DNA from: Actinospineispora spinosispora DSM 44797
Lineage (GTDB): Bacteria; Actinomycetota; Actinomycetes; Mycobacteriales; Pseudonocardiaceae
Length of the DNA: 64,000 bases
Reading direction: 5' to 3'
Assembly: GCF_000429025.1 (NCBI RefSeq)
Contig: NZ_AUBB01000035.1
Coordinates: 19,621 to 83,620, forward strand
Both the position numbers and the translations under genes were made by a program. The notes below the pieces were generated by a model. The model was not told the DNA's origin, searched no databases, and worked only from the letters and a program-made list of their open reading frames with translations. This document shows positions 47,715-55,414 of this stretch, one piece after another (positions within the stretch are counted from its first letter, which is position 1; every line of letters starts with the position of its first letter).

Positions 47715-48713
47715 GTGGCTGTCCCACCTGGCTCTGGACCCGCTGACGTAGGCCAACCGGGCACCGAAGGCCCGGACACCGAAGACACCGACAGCCGTGA
47801 GTCCGCGCGCGCGGCAACCGCACAGGACGAGCACTCGCACGCCAGCTCGGCGCAGATCGCCGGCGAAGCCGCCGCCGCTGCCGCCGTGGCGAACCTGGAC
47901 CCGACCCTGGAAGTCCGTGACACCAGCGGCGCGGTGGTTCCACTCGATCTCACCGCCGCCGCCTTCTTCGACGTCGACAACACCATGATGATGGGCGCGT
48001 CGATCTTCCACTTCGCCCGAGGGCTGGCGTCCCGGAAGTTCTTCGACTCCTCGATGCTCGCCGGGTTCGCCTGGCAGCAGGTGAAGTTCCGGCTCGGCGG
48101 CCGGGAGACCCCGGAAGGCATGCGCAACAGCAGGGAGAGCGCGCTGTCCTTCGTCGCGGGGCGTTCGGTGTCCGAGATCGTCGAGCTCGGCGAGGAGATC
48201 TACGACGAGCTGATGGTGGACCGGATCTGGCCGGGCACCAAGGCGCTGGCCAACATGCACCTCGACGCGGGGCAGCGGGTGTGGCTGGTGACCGCTACCC
48301 CGGTCGAGCTGGCGCTGATCATCGCACGCAGGCTCGGGCTCACCGGCGCGCTGGGCACGGTCGCGGAGAGCGAGAACGGTCTCTACACCGGACGCCTGGT
48401 CGGCGAGGTGCTGCACGGCCCGGCCAAGGCACACGCGGTGCGGTCGCTCGCCGCCCGCGAAGGGCTCAACCTGCGGCGCTGCTCGGCCTACTCGGACTCG
48501 GTCAACGACGTGCCGATGCTGTCCGTCGTCGGTACGGCCGTCGCGGTCAACCCCGACTCCGAGCTGCGTGACATCGCCCGCCAGCGCGGCTGGGAAATCC
48601 GCGACTTCCGCACCGGACGCAAGGCCGCCAAGATCGGCGTTCCCTCGGTCCTCGGTGCCGGGGCGGTGGCGGGAGCCGTCGCCGCCGGCCTCGCCTACCG
48701 GCGCCGCGCCTGA
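47715..48713 (+). CDS. HAD-IB family phosphatase (SerB1/CicA-like)
   Basis: The 332-residue protein is a haloacid-dehalogenase phosphatase of subfamily IB. It has motif I AFFDVDNTMMMG (about residue 84), motif II in WLVTATPVELA, the Lys of GPAKAHAVRSL and motif III CSAYSDSVNDVPMLS, then a C-terminal hydrophobic stretch (VLGAGAVAGAVAAGLAY) that may bind the membrane. The first ~75 residues are disordered. Relatives are annotated SerB, but residues specific for phosphoserine are not obvious. The position next to an acyltransferase recalls M. tuberculosis serB1/Rv0502 and hints at phospholipid-related phosphate removal. The start is GTG 47715. Confidence 0.85.
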   Translation: MAVPPGSGPADVGQPGTEGPDTEDTDSRESARAATAQDEHSHASSAQIAGEAAAAAAVANLDPTLEVRDTSGAVVPLDLTAAAFFDVDNTMMMGASIFHFARGLASRKFFDSSMLAGFAWQQVKFRLGGRETPEGMRNSRESALSFVAGRSVSEIVELGEEIYDELMVDRIWPGTKALANMHLDAGQRVWLVTATPVELALIIARRLGLTGALGTVAESENGLYTGRLVGEVLHGPAKAHAVRSLAAREGLNLRRCSAYSDSVNDVPMLSVVGTAVAVNPDSELRDIARQRGWEIRDFRTGRKAAKIGVPSVLGAGAVAGAVAAGLAYRRRA

Positions 48714-49130
48714 GCCAGACCAGCCGCACCGGCGGCCACGGGAGCCTGCGGGTGCCGCGCACCGGCTGCCACTCCAGCTCCGCTTCCGGCGCCGCCGACC
48801 GCGGACCGGGGAACCGGACGAACAAGGCACGCGGGGCCGCCTCCGCCGTCCGACGCGCCAGCGCCGCGCCGAGGCAGTAGTGGGGACCGTGCCCGAAGCT
48901 CGTGTGGTTTCTCCGCGTCCGGCGGGTTCCCGGGCGATGTCGAGCCGATCCGGCTCCGCGTACCGGCGGAGGTCGCGGTTGGCTGCCAGCACCACCGGAG
49001 TAGCTCCTGGATCGCGGCTCCCTCACCGGCCGACCGAGGGAGAAGCGCCGTGCGGCACCGGTTGATCGCGAGCTTCGAGTCAACCCCGATGCACTCGGGG
49101 CGCTGCTCGGCCAGCCGGAGCATTGGACAT
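48713..49130 (-). pseudogene. Decayed cytochrome P450, C-terminal remnant
   Basis: Three reading frames carry consecutive P450 pieces on the minus strand: AIQELLRW preceded by a helix with LRLAEQRPECIGVD (near 49000-49125), then VLAANRDLRRYAEPDRLDIA (48930-48995), then the heme-binding SFGHGPHYCLGAALARRT with the Cys ligand (48850-48905), and finally ELEWQPVRGTRRLPWPPVRL (48705-48785). At least two frameshifts separate them and the N-terminal two-thirds are missing. A functional protein is not possible. Confidence 0.8.
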
Positions 49131-49166
49131 ACCACGCGTCTCCACCCGGAACCAGCGACGGCTCGG

Positions 49167-49415
49167 CTATCGCCGCCGAAGCTGGCGGGGCGGTATGTTG
49201 CCGTCCGGGCCGTTGCCATGGGAGAGGACCAGGCGCTCCACGGGCTGACCGGTGAGCTGAGCGATGACGTCGAAGTCCTTGTCCACATAGACAAGCCCGG
49301 CACACTCAGCCGCCGCGGCGATGACCAGATCCGGTGTCGACGGGCCGCGATGCCGGCCTCGATCGGCCGACGAGGTCGGCACGCTCACGGCGCGATCCTC
49401 GATCGTGGGCGTCAA
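49167..49415 (-). pseudogene. VapC (PIN-domain toxin) C-terminal remnant
   Basis: An open frame reads STPDLVIAAAAECAGLVYVD followed by KDFDVIAQLTGQPVERL, the C-terminal third of a VapC-type PIN ribonuclease with its PDxxIAA and DKDFDxIA motifs. The N-terminal catalytic Asp and Glu are missing, and the sequence before it is unrelated. The fragment is therefore treated as inactive. Confidence 0.65.
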
Positions 49416-49418
49416 TCG

Positions 49419-49544
49419 TCAGTCTCGTCCCCACACACGGCCCATGACATCCGGATCGGCCAGGTCGGCGAACCTCTCCGCGAACCGCGGCAGGTCCTCC
49501 GTCGTCACAGGGCGCCTCGGATCAGCACGTCGGGCATGGGCCAC
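49419..49544 (-). pseudogene. Probable VapB-type antitoxin remnant
   Basis: A 41-codon frame from GTG 49544 reads VTTEDLPRFAERFADLADPD then VMGRVWGRD and stops 4 bp before the VapC remnant. Such an ending is common in VapB antitoxins, and the order antitoxin-toxin fits, but the DNA-binding N-terminus is absent. It starts two bases after the acyltransferase stop codon. Confidence 0.45.
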
Positions 49545-49545
49545 C

Positions 49546-50616
49546 TCAGCCGGTGAAAGCGTTCCTGCGCTGGCTCAGCAGGCTGTAGAGGGTCTGCTGG
49601 ATGGTCTCGCGGACCTGGTCGGTGATGTTGAAGACCAGCATCGGGTCCTCCGCATCGGCCGGGTCATAGCGGTCGGTGCGGATCGGCTCACCGAACTCGA
49701 TGTACCACTTCGACGGCAACGGAACCATGCCCAGCGGCCCGAGCAGCGGAAACGTCGGCGTGATCGGGAAGTACGGCAGCCCGAACAGCCGGGCCAAGGG
49801 CTTGAGATCGGCGACCATCGGGAAGATCTCCTCCGCACCGACGATCGAGCACGGGATGATCGGTACCCCGGTCCGCATCGCGGCCGACACGAAACCGCCC
49901 CTGCCGAACCGCTGCAGCTTGTAGCGGTCCTTGAACGGCTTGCCGACACCCTTGTAACCCTCCGGCCACACCCCGACCAGCTCGTCGGAGTTCAGCAGCC
50001 GCTCGGCGTCCGGGTTGCAGGCCAGCGTATGACCGGCCTTGCGCGCGATCGAACCGAGCATCGGGGTACGGAACAACAGATCCGCACCCAGCATCCGCAG
50101 GTGCCGCCCAGCCGGGTGGTGATCGCGCAACGCCACGGTCGTCATCATCGCGTCGATCGGCAACACACCGGAGTGGTTCGCCACCAGCAGCGCGCCACCC
50201 TCGGCCGGCACGTTGGACATCCCGAGCGTCTCCACCCGGAACCAGCGCTCGTACAGCGGACGCAGCGTCGGCATCACCAGATGGTCGGCGAACTCACGGT
50301 CGAAACCGAACTCGTCGATCTGATAGTCGCCCGAGGCCCGCCGACGCAGGAACGCCAGCAGGTCGGCGAGCCGTTCCTCCCACGCGGGCATGGCCTGCGA
50401 GGCCAGCTCGGCGGCCGACGGCTCCGGCTGCACCGGATCCTGGGCCACCGGACGCCGTACGACACGAACCGGCGACAGATCCTGACGGTCGTTCCCGGCC
50501 TGGCTCTTCCGCTGCGCGGTCGCCACGGCCGCCTGCGCGGCGCGATGCGCCCCGTTGCGACCCTGCTCGCCGTGCAATGGGATGACTCGTGCCTCGGGCA
50601 CCGCTTGCTCCCTCAT
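49546..50616 (-). CDS. Lysophospholipid acyltransferase family protein (PlsC-like)
   Basis: The 356-residue protein has a long polar N-terminus (1-95) and a PlsC-type acyltransferase domain with the catalytic motif VANHSGVLPIDAMM (about residue 145; spacing H-x5-D instead of the usual H-x4-D), VGVWPEGYKGVGKPFKDRY (about 217) and VPIIPCSIVGAEEIFP. It should acylate a lysolipid or glycerol-phosphate at the membrane; the acceptor is not known. It corresponds in position to Rv0502 of M. tuberculosis, as recalled. The ATG overlaps the stop of the epimerase gene (ATGA). Confidence 0.87.
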   Translation of the reverse strand: MREQAVPEARVIPLHGEQGRNGAHRAAQAAVATAQRKSQAGNDRQDLSPVRVVRRPVAQDPVQPEPSAAELASQAMPAWEERLADLLAFLRRRASGDYQIDEFGFDREFADHLVMPTLRPLYERWFRVETLGMSNVPAEGGALLVANHSGVLPIDAMMTTVALRDHHPAGRHLRMLGADLLFRTPMLGSIARKAGHTLACNPDAERLLNSDELVGVWPEGYKGVGKPFKDRYKLQRFGRGGFVSAAMRTGVPIIPCSIVGAEEIFPMVADLKPLARLFGLPYFPITPTFPLLGPLGMVPLPSKWYIEFGEPIRTDRYDPADAEDPMLVFNITDQVRETIQQTLYSLLSQRRNAFTG

Positions 50617-51650
50617 CGAATGGCTCGGGCTGTGGCCAGCACACGCTTCTCCATCGCGCTCAACTGCGCGGATGAGATCACCGGGCGGAGCTGACGGCCC
50701 TGCACGAAATCGTCGAAGGCCTGCGTGGTGGTCCAGCGCGGAGTGAACCCGAAGGTGTTCCGCAGCTTGTCGGTGTCGACCACGCGGCCGAAGTTCAAGA
50801 ACCGCATCTGCTCGGACGTGAAGTCGAGCAGCCGCGTGCTGCGGAAGAGCCTGGCGACCGGCCCCACCACACTGTCGGGCAGGGAGACCTGCACCCGACC
50901 AGCGCGTCGGATCGCCTGGGAGAGCATCAGCACCCCGGAGGCTCCGACGTTGAACGTCCCCGGAAGGTCCTCGCGTGCCGCCTGCTCGAGCACGGCCAGT
51001 GCGTCTTCCGAGTGCAGCAGCTGCATGCGGGCGTCGTAGCCCAGCACGGTCGGCACGACCGGCAACGTGAAGTACCGGGTCATCGCCGTGTCGATGCGTG
51101 GCCCCACAAAATTGGCGAACCGCAGCACCGCGACGGACACATCGGGACGGCGGCGAGCGAAGCCACGCACGTAGCCCTCGATCTCGGCGGCGTCCTTGGC
51201 GTAACCACCGGCGGGCAACGCCTTGGGCGTCATCGACTCGGTGAAGATCGCCGGGTCGCGCGGGCTGGAGCCGTACACGGCCGTGGTCGACTTGAGCACC
51301 AGCCGCCGGATCCTGGGTGACCGCTGACAGGCCGCCAGCAGCTGCATCGTGCCGATGACGTTCATTTCCTTCATCGCCACCCGGCCACCGGACACCCCGG
51401 GGTTGGACGACAGCGAGGTGTGCAGAACGGTATCGACCTCGGCGGAGGAGATCACCTTGGCGATGAGCGGGTTGCGGATGTCGGCCCGGATGAACTCGGC
51501 CCGGCCCATCCCCCGCAGCAGCTCGCGCGACGGTGGGAATGTGTCCACGCCGATGACCCGGTCGATACTCGGATCAGCGGCGAGTCTGGCCGCGAGGTGT
51601 GCGCCGATGAACCGGCTGACGCCCGTGACCAGAACAACCGAAGGCGCCAC
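50613..51650 (-). CDS. NAD-dependent epimerase/dehydratase (GalE2-like)
   Basis: The 345-residue protein is an extended short-chain dehydrogenase. It has VVLVTGVSRFIGAHLAARL at the N-terminus (a modified GxxGxxG), IGVDTFPPS, ADIRNP, the catalytic Tyr/Lys in AGGYAKDAAEIEGYV and VLRFANFVGPRID. The substrate is probably a nucleotide sugar or lipid-linked sugar; the family includes Rv0501 (galE2). The start is GTG 51650 with AGGAG seven bases upstream; a longer frame would run into the structured intergenic region. It is translationally coupled to the acyltransferase. Confidence 0.87.
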   Translation of the reverse strand: MAPSVVLVTGVSRFIGAHLAARLAADPSIDRVIGVDTFPPSRELLRGMGRAEFIRADIRNPLIAKVISSAEVDTVLHTSLSSNPGVSGGRVAMKEMNVIGTMQLLAACQRSPRIRRLVLKSTTAVYGSSPRDPAIFTESMTPKALPAGGYAKDAAEIEGYVRGFARRRPDVSVAVLRFANFVGPRIDTAMTRYFTLPVVPTVLGYDARMQLLHSEDALAVLEQAAREDLPGTFNVGASGVLMLSQAIRRAGRVQVSLPDSVVGPVARLFRSTRLLDFTSEQMRFLNFGRVVDTDKLRNTFGFTPRWTTTQAFDDFVQGRQLRPVISSAQLSAMEKRVLATARAIR

Positions 51651-51748
51651 CAAGTACTCCTGAACGTCGCTAGCTACGTGTCCGCGACGCCCGATGCTAG
51701 TACCCGAACCGGGTGCAGTGGCCAGACGGAGGTGGAATTCACGCACAC

Positions 51749-51913
51749 CTAACGTCTGGTGATTCTGGTTGTTGCCCGGATCCGGTGTCCAGGCGGTGGC
51801 TGGCAAGGCAGCGGATCGCCTGCATATCGGGCATATCCAGGTGATCCGCCAACGCCGCCGGGCGCCGCCTGGGCGCCGGAGGCGGGCATCAGACCAGGAT
51901 CACCAGACGTTAG
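51749..51913. other. Nested inverted-repeat element, possible structured RNA
   Basis: CTAACGTCTGGTGATTCTGG (51749) and ACCAGGATCACCAGACGTTAG trimmed to its 20-base core (ending 51913) form outer arms with one wobble, about 123 bases apart. Inside, GCGGATCGCCTGCATAT and ATATCCAGGTGATCCGC (51811-51849) form a second hairpin with two mismatches, and a GC-rich stem follows. It occupies the ~350 bp non-coding stretch between the epimerase start and the bS22 gene. A regulatory RNA or a MITE-like element are both possible. Confidence 0.6.
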
Positions 51914-52006
51914 CGTCTGGCTACCCAGCTGAAACCCCTGAGTGTCGCTCGCCAGCACCCCGACCGCCCGGCGCGAACCAGGTGGCCGAGGTGTGGCTGT
52001 GCAACT

Positions 52007-52108
52007 TTACTTGCCGAGCTTGCGACGCTGGACGCGTGTCTTGCGGAGCAGCTTGCGGTGCTTCTTCTTCGACATACGCTTACGACGCTTCTTGATGACC
52101 GAGCCCAC
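52007..52108 (-). CDS. Small ribosomal protein bS22 (AURKAIP1/COX24 type, 33 aa)
   Basis: A GTG at 52108 opens 33 codons reading VGSVIKKRRKRMSKKKHRKL, then LRKTRVQRRKLGK and stop. This extremely basic peptide matches the mycobacterial protein seen in the 70S structure as bS22, the counterpart of mitochondrial mS38 (AURKAIP1), located near the decoding centre. Position next to galE2 and the helix-turn-helix gene agrees with Rv0500B, as recalled. It is too short for standard gene finding but is conserved almost residue for residue in actinobacteria. Confidence 0.92.
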   Translation of the reverse strand: MGSVIKKRRKRMSKKKHRKLLRKTRVQRRKLGK

Positions 52109-52271
52109 TCGGCAACACCCTTCTGGTCCGACGGAATGCGGCCCGACCTCGGGCACTGCCCGGAACTCCGACCGCCACTCACCAGCGGCGAATCCACGGC
52201 AAGTACTAAACGGCGAGTCTACTCGCCATGGGATGAGGCGCGCTCACCCCGTACCCCAACACTGCAATCGA

Positions 52272-52484
52272 TCACCCGGCGTCGTGGTAGGCGTTGCGCA
52301 GGTAGTCCTGGACGGCGTCACGGGGAACCCGGAACGATCGGCCGACCCGGGCAGCCGGCAGCTCTCCCGCGTGCACCAACCGGTACACCGTCATCTTCGA
52401 CACCCGCATCATCGATGCGACCTCAGCGACGGTCAGGAACTGGACACGACCCAGATCCGAGTCGCCCGACTGCTCTGCCGCCAT
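52272..52484 (-). CDS. Excisionase-like helix-turn-helix regulator (70 aa)
   Basis: The protein has the MerR/Xis-type DNA-binding fold: FLTVAEVASMMRVSKMTVYR (helix-turn-helix), then LVHAGELPAARVGRSFRVPR (wing), and AVQDYLRNAYHDAG. Orthologues (Rv0500A in M. tuberculosis; a BldD-controlled gene in Streptomyces, as recalled) are conserved single genes rather than phage excisionases. The start is ATG 52484 with AAGGGAGCGG upstream. An inverted repeat at 52541-52563 may be its operator. Target genes are unknown; proC follows upstream on the same strand. Confidence 0.85.
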   Translation of the reverse strand: MAAEQSGDSDLGRVQFLTVAEVASMMRVSKMTVYRLVHAGELPAARVGRSFRVPRDAVQDYLRNAYHDAG

Positions 52485-52540
52485 GTCCGCTCCCTTGCTA
52501 ACACTGCGTCGCCACAAGCGCCACTTGGCCGAGTCCGTGA

Positions 52541-52563
52541 TCTCTGTACTGAGGTCACAGAGA
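52541..52563. promoter_or_regulatory. Inverted repeat before the helix-turn-helix gene
   Basis: TCTCTGT and ACAGAGA are perfect 7-base arms with a 9-base centre, located 57 bp upstream of the regulator's start codon. The size suits an operator for a small dimeric regulator, probably the gene's own product. Confidence 0.45.
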
Positions 52564-52608
52564 CCGGGGTGACCCAAGTCTACGTTATATCGCCGCTTAC
52601 GAGTGAAC

Positions 52609-52626
52609 TGCCCCCTGAATGGGGCA
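52609..52626 (-). terminator. Hairpin at the proC end
   Basis: TGCCCC and GGGGCA pair around CTGAAT, 19 bp after the proC stop codon in the direction of transcription. The stem is short and no U-tract is present. Confidence 0.45.
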
Positions 52627-52644
52627 CCTCTTACAGCATAACGG

Positions 52645-53451
52645 CTACACAGCGTTATTGCGCCCAAGTTCTTTGGATCGATTCCAGGCAGCTTCGATCG
52701 CTTCGGACAGCGCCACTCGCGTCCCATGACGTTCCAACTCGCGCAGCGCCATCGCGGTCGTGCCGCCGGGAGAGGTGACCGCCTCGCGCAACACGACCGG
52801 GTGCTCACCCGACTCACGCAACATCCGAGCGGCGCCGACCGAGGTCTGCACGATCAGCTCGGTGGCGAGCGCCCGAGTGACCCCGAGCGCGACTCCGGCC
52901 TCGATCATGGCCTCGACCAGGAAGAAGAAGTACGCCGGACCGGAACCGGACAACGCGGTCACCGCATCCTGCTGACCTTCGGGAACCCGGACGACGCGCC
53001 CTACTGTGGTGAGTACCCGCTCCGCTTCGTCGAGCTCCCGCTCGCCGGCAAGACGCCCTGGTGAGATGGCAGTCATCGCCTCACCCACCACCATCGGTGT
53101 GTTCGGCATCGCCCGCACCACCGCGACATCACCGAGCCTGCGCTCGAAAAGCTCCGTCGGCAGCCCGGCACACAATGAGAGAACCAACACACCGGGCCGG
53201 ATGCTGGCGGCCAGCTCGACCAGTACCTGATCGATGTCTTGTGGTTTCACCGCGACCACGAGCAGCTCGGCCTTCTCCGCCGCCTCCGCCACGCTGACCC
53301 GGCGGATCCCCAGTCGGTCGGAAATCTCCGCCGCCCGGTCCGCGTGGCGTTCGGTGAAGAAGAGCTCCTCACCCGCCTGACCAGCCTTGACCAGGCCGGT
53401 CAGCAACGCTTCACCAATCTTTCCGGCGCCCAGCACCGCAATGCTCGTCAT
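52645..53451 (-). CDS. proC: Pyrroline-5-carboxylate reductase
   Basis: ProC reduces pyrroline-5-carboxylate to proline with NAD(P)H, the last step of proline synthesis. The 268-residue protein has the Rossmann motif IAVLGAGKIGEALLTGL, VVAVKPQDIDQVL, VRAMPNTPMVVGEAMTAI and the family signature region ALSGSGPAYFFFLVEAMIEAG followed by VTSPGGTTAMALRELE. Length is normal. It starts at ATG 53451 and is followed by the helix-turn-helix gene, as in M. tuberculosis (Rv0500-Rv0500A, recalled). Confidence 0.96.
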   Translation of the reverse strand: MTSIAVLGAGKIGEALLTGLVKAGQAGEELFFTERHADRAAEISDRLGIRRVSVAEAAEKAELLVVAVKPQDIDQVLVELAASIRPGVLVLSLCAGLPTELFERRLGDVAVVRAMPNTPMVVGEAMTAISPGRLAGERELDEAERVLTTVGRVVRVPEGQQDAVTALSGSGPAYFFFLVEAMIEAGVALGVTRALATELIVQTSVGAARMLRESGEHPVVLREAVTSPGGTTAMALRELERHGTRVALSEAIEAAWNRSKELGRNNAV

Positions 53452-53567
53452 CTTCCGGACAGTAGATGCCGTGCCCGACAGGTTTACGGTCGGGCGGCGT
53501 CTCTACCGTTGCGCAAATAACTGAGTGTGTCCGCCCAGCGGAATGAGTGCGCTAAATAGGTGGCCGT

Positions 53568-54437
53568 TCACCCACGTGGGAGGGGTGCCAACGCCAGCTG
53601 CCGGGCCTGGCACACCAGCCGGCCGGTCGAGTCGATCACCGCCATGTCCTCGTCCAGCCAGCCACCGGCGATCGTCATCGTCGAGGACTGCAGCCGCAGC
53701 CACCCCGGCGCGGGGCGCGCCCGCAGGATCGCGGTGAGCTGCACCGTCGGCGCCCAGCCCGGCAGGCCGAGGTTGAACAGCACGGGCGGCAGGATGTCGC
53801 CGGCCAGGATCGCGAACAGCGGGTCGGGCTGCTCGCCGCGCGGCCGCACCCAGCCTCGGATGATCGGCTCGCCGCGTTCTTTGCGCAGGTACTGCGACGT
53901 CGCCGGGTCGATGCGCACCTCGCACGCGCTCGCCAACGGCGGCACCGGGCCCTTCGCCTCGGACGTTCCGATCGCCTCGACCGGCGGTTCGGCGCCGAGC
54001 GGCGGCAGGTCGGTCCACAGCACGGACGCGTCGTCGGACACGTCCGGCAGGCGGCCAGCGGTCACGGAGGCGGCGAGGATGGATCGTCCATCCTGCTGCA
54101 GCACCGACCGGACGACCGACGCGGTGCGTCCGACCTTCAGCACCTCGGTGGTCATCTCGACCGTGCCGGTCGACGGGGCACGCAGGAACTCGCCGCTGAC
54201 CGCGAGCGGTTCGCTCACCTCGTCCGCGCCGGTGTGGGCGGCCAGTCCGGCCAAGCCCGCCTTCGTGACCAGCGCCAACAGCAGGCCACCGTGCTGTTTG
54301 CCGCCACCGACCTCCCAGGCGGCGTTCAGCTCCGCGCGGTAGCAGCCCGAACCGACCTCGTCGAGTTCGAGCGCTGCGGAGAACGGCGTCGGTCCCAGCG
54401 GGCTCTCGGTACCGACCGAGAGAGAGCTACGCGTCAT
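53568..54437 (-). CDS. Thioesterase family protein (double hotdog fold)
   Basis: The 289-residue protein has the acyl-CoA thioesterase layout. An N-terminal hotdog shows NAAWEVGGGKQHGGLLLALV (about residue 40) and VSGEFLRAPSTGTVEMTTEV; a second hotdog shows WAPTVQLTAILRARPAPGWL and GGWLDEDMAVIDSTGRLVCQ with LALAP at the end. The substrate is unknown. It is a single gene; a 44-bp palindrome separates it from the next gene upstream. An acyl-CoA or fatty-acid-related role is inferred from the fold. Confidence 0.83.
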   Translation of the reverse strand: MTRSSLSVGTESPLGPTPFSAALELDEVGSGCYRAELNAAWEVGGGKQHGGLLLALVTKAGLAGLAAHTGADEVSEPLAVSGEFLRAPSTGTVEMTTEVLKVGRTASVVRSVLQQDGRSILAASVTAGRLPDVSDDASVLWTDLPPLGAEPPVEAIGTSEAKGPVPPLASACEVRIDPATSQYLRKERGEPIIRGWVRPRGEQPDPLFAILAGDILPPVLFNLGLPGWAPTVQLTAILRARPAPGWLRLQSSTMTIAGGWLDEDMAVIDSTGRLVCQARQLALAPLPRG

Positions 54438-54464
54438 GTAGTAGCTCTATCACCCCACCGCACA

Positions 54465-54508
54465 TCGTGAGTGTTGAGTGTTGCCAGGGCAACACTCAAC
54501 ACTCACGA
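54465..54508. repeat. Perfect 44-bp palindrome, short GTGAGTG-family member
   Basis: Two 21-base arms beginning TCGTGAGTGTTGAGTGTTGC pair perfectly around a 2-base centre. Outer bases match the family ends. It lies 5 bp after the stop codon of the sugar isomerase-like gene and 28 bp before the thioesterase start. Confidence 0.88.
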
Positions 54509-54512
54509 GTGA

Positions 54513-55403
54513 TCAGGCGCGGGGCGGGACCGGGACGGGCTCGGCGTGCGGGTAGCGGGCCTGGGTCGGGACCAGCGCGGGTTGCGGCGTGTCCAGGGGC
54601 TGCAGGTGCAGCTGCGCGAACAGCAACGACTCGGCGAGCATCGCGGCCCTGTCGTGGCGGGTGCGGGCGCGCCGCGTGCTGATCTCCAGCACCACTACCC
54701 CGGTGAACCCGGTGTGCAGCAACCGTTCCAGCACCTCGGCACACGGCTGGTTGCCCCGACCGGGAACCAGGTGTTCGTCACGCGTCGTGCCGCTGCCGTC
54801 GGTGAGGTGGATGTGTTCGAGACCGGGACCCATGCGGTCCATGAGCTCCAGTGCGTCCACTCCGGCAGCCGAGGTGTGGGACAGGTCGAGTGTGTAGAAG
54901 CGGTGCCCGACGTCGGTCGGGTCCTCGCTCGGCGAGTACGGCACAGCACGCATGCCGGCGCGCCGCACCGGGAACATGTTCTCCACCGCGAGCGCCACGT
55001 CATAGCGCTGGGCGACCGCCTCGACCGTGTCGGCGAAGGCCAGCGCGTAGTTGCGCTGCCACCGGAACGGCGGATGGACCACCGCGGTCACCGCGCCGAG
55101 ACGACTCGCCGCCTCACCGGCCCGCCACAGCTTCTCCACCGGGTCGGTCCCCCAGACCCGCTGGGTCACCGCCAGACACGGTGCGTGCACCGCGAGCACC
55201 GGCACGCGGTAGCGCGCGACCAGGCGCTCCACCGCGTTCAGGTTCTGCGACACGGGGTCGTTCCACACCATCAGCTCGACCCCGTCGTACCCGAGCTCGG
55301 CGGCCAGCTGGAAGCCCGCCTCGGTCGATTCCGGGTACACCGAAGCTGTCGACAACGCGACAAGTGGGGCTCTCGACGGGACAGGACCGGTCAACGGGGC
55401 CAC
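54513..55403 (-). CDS. Sugar phosphate isomerase/epimerase-like TIM-barrel protein
   Basis: The 296-residue protein has the xylose-isomerase-like TIM barrel with metal ligands in VHAPCLAV, AVENMFPV (Glu), YTLDLSHTSAAG (Asp, His), EHIHLTDGSG (His) and VVVLEIST (Glu). The substrate is unknown. The start GTG 55403 is chosen because GAGGT lies 8 bases upstream; a TTG two codons earlier would be too close to it. The gene corresponds in place to Rv0498 of M. tuberculosis, as recalled. It is followed after 5 bp by a perfect palindrome. Confidence 0.83.
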   Translation of the reverse strand: MAPLTGPVPSRAPLVALSTASVYPESTEAGFQLAAELGYDGVELMVWNDPVSQNLNAVERLVARYRVPVLAVHAPCLAVTQRVWGTDPVEKLWRAGEAASRLGAVTAVVHPPFRWQRNYALAFADTVEAVAQRYDVALAVENMFPVRRAGMRAVPYSPSEDPTDVGHRFYTLDLSHTSAAGVDALELMDRMGPGLEHIHLTDGSGTTRDEHLVPGRGNQPCAEVLERLLHTGFTGVVVLEISTRRARTRHDRAAMLAESLLFAQLHLQPLDTPQPALVPTQARYPHAEPVPVPPRA

Positions 55404-55414
55404 AGGCAACTACC

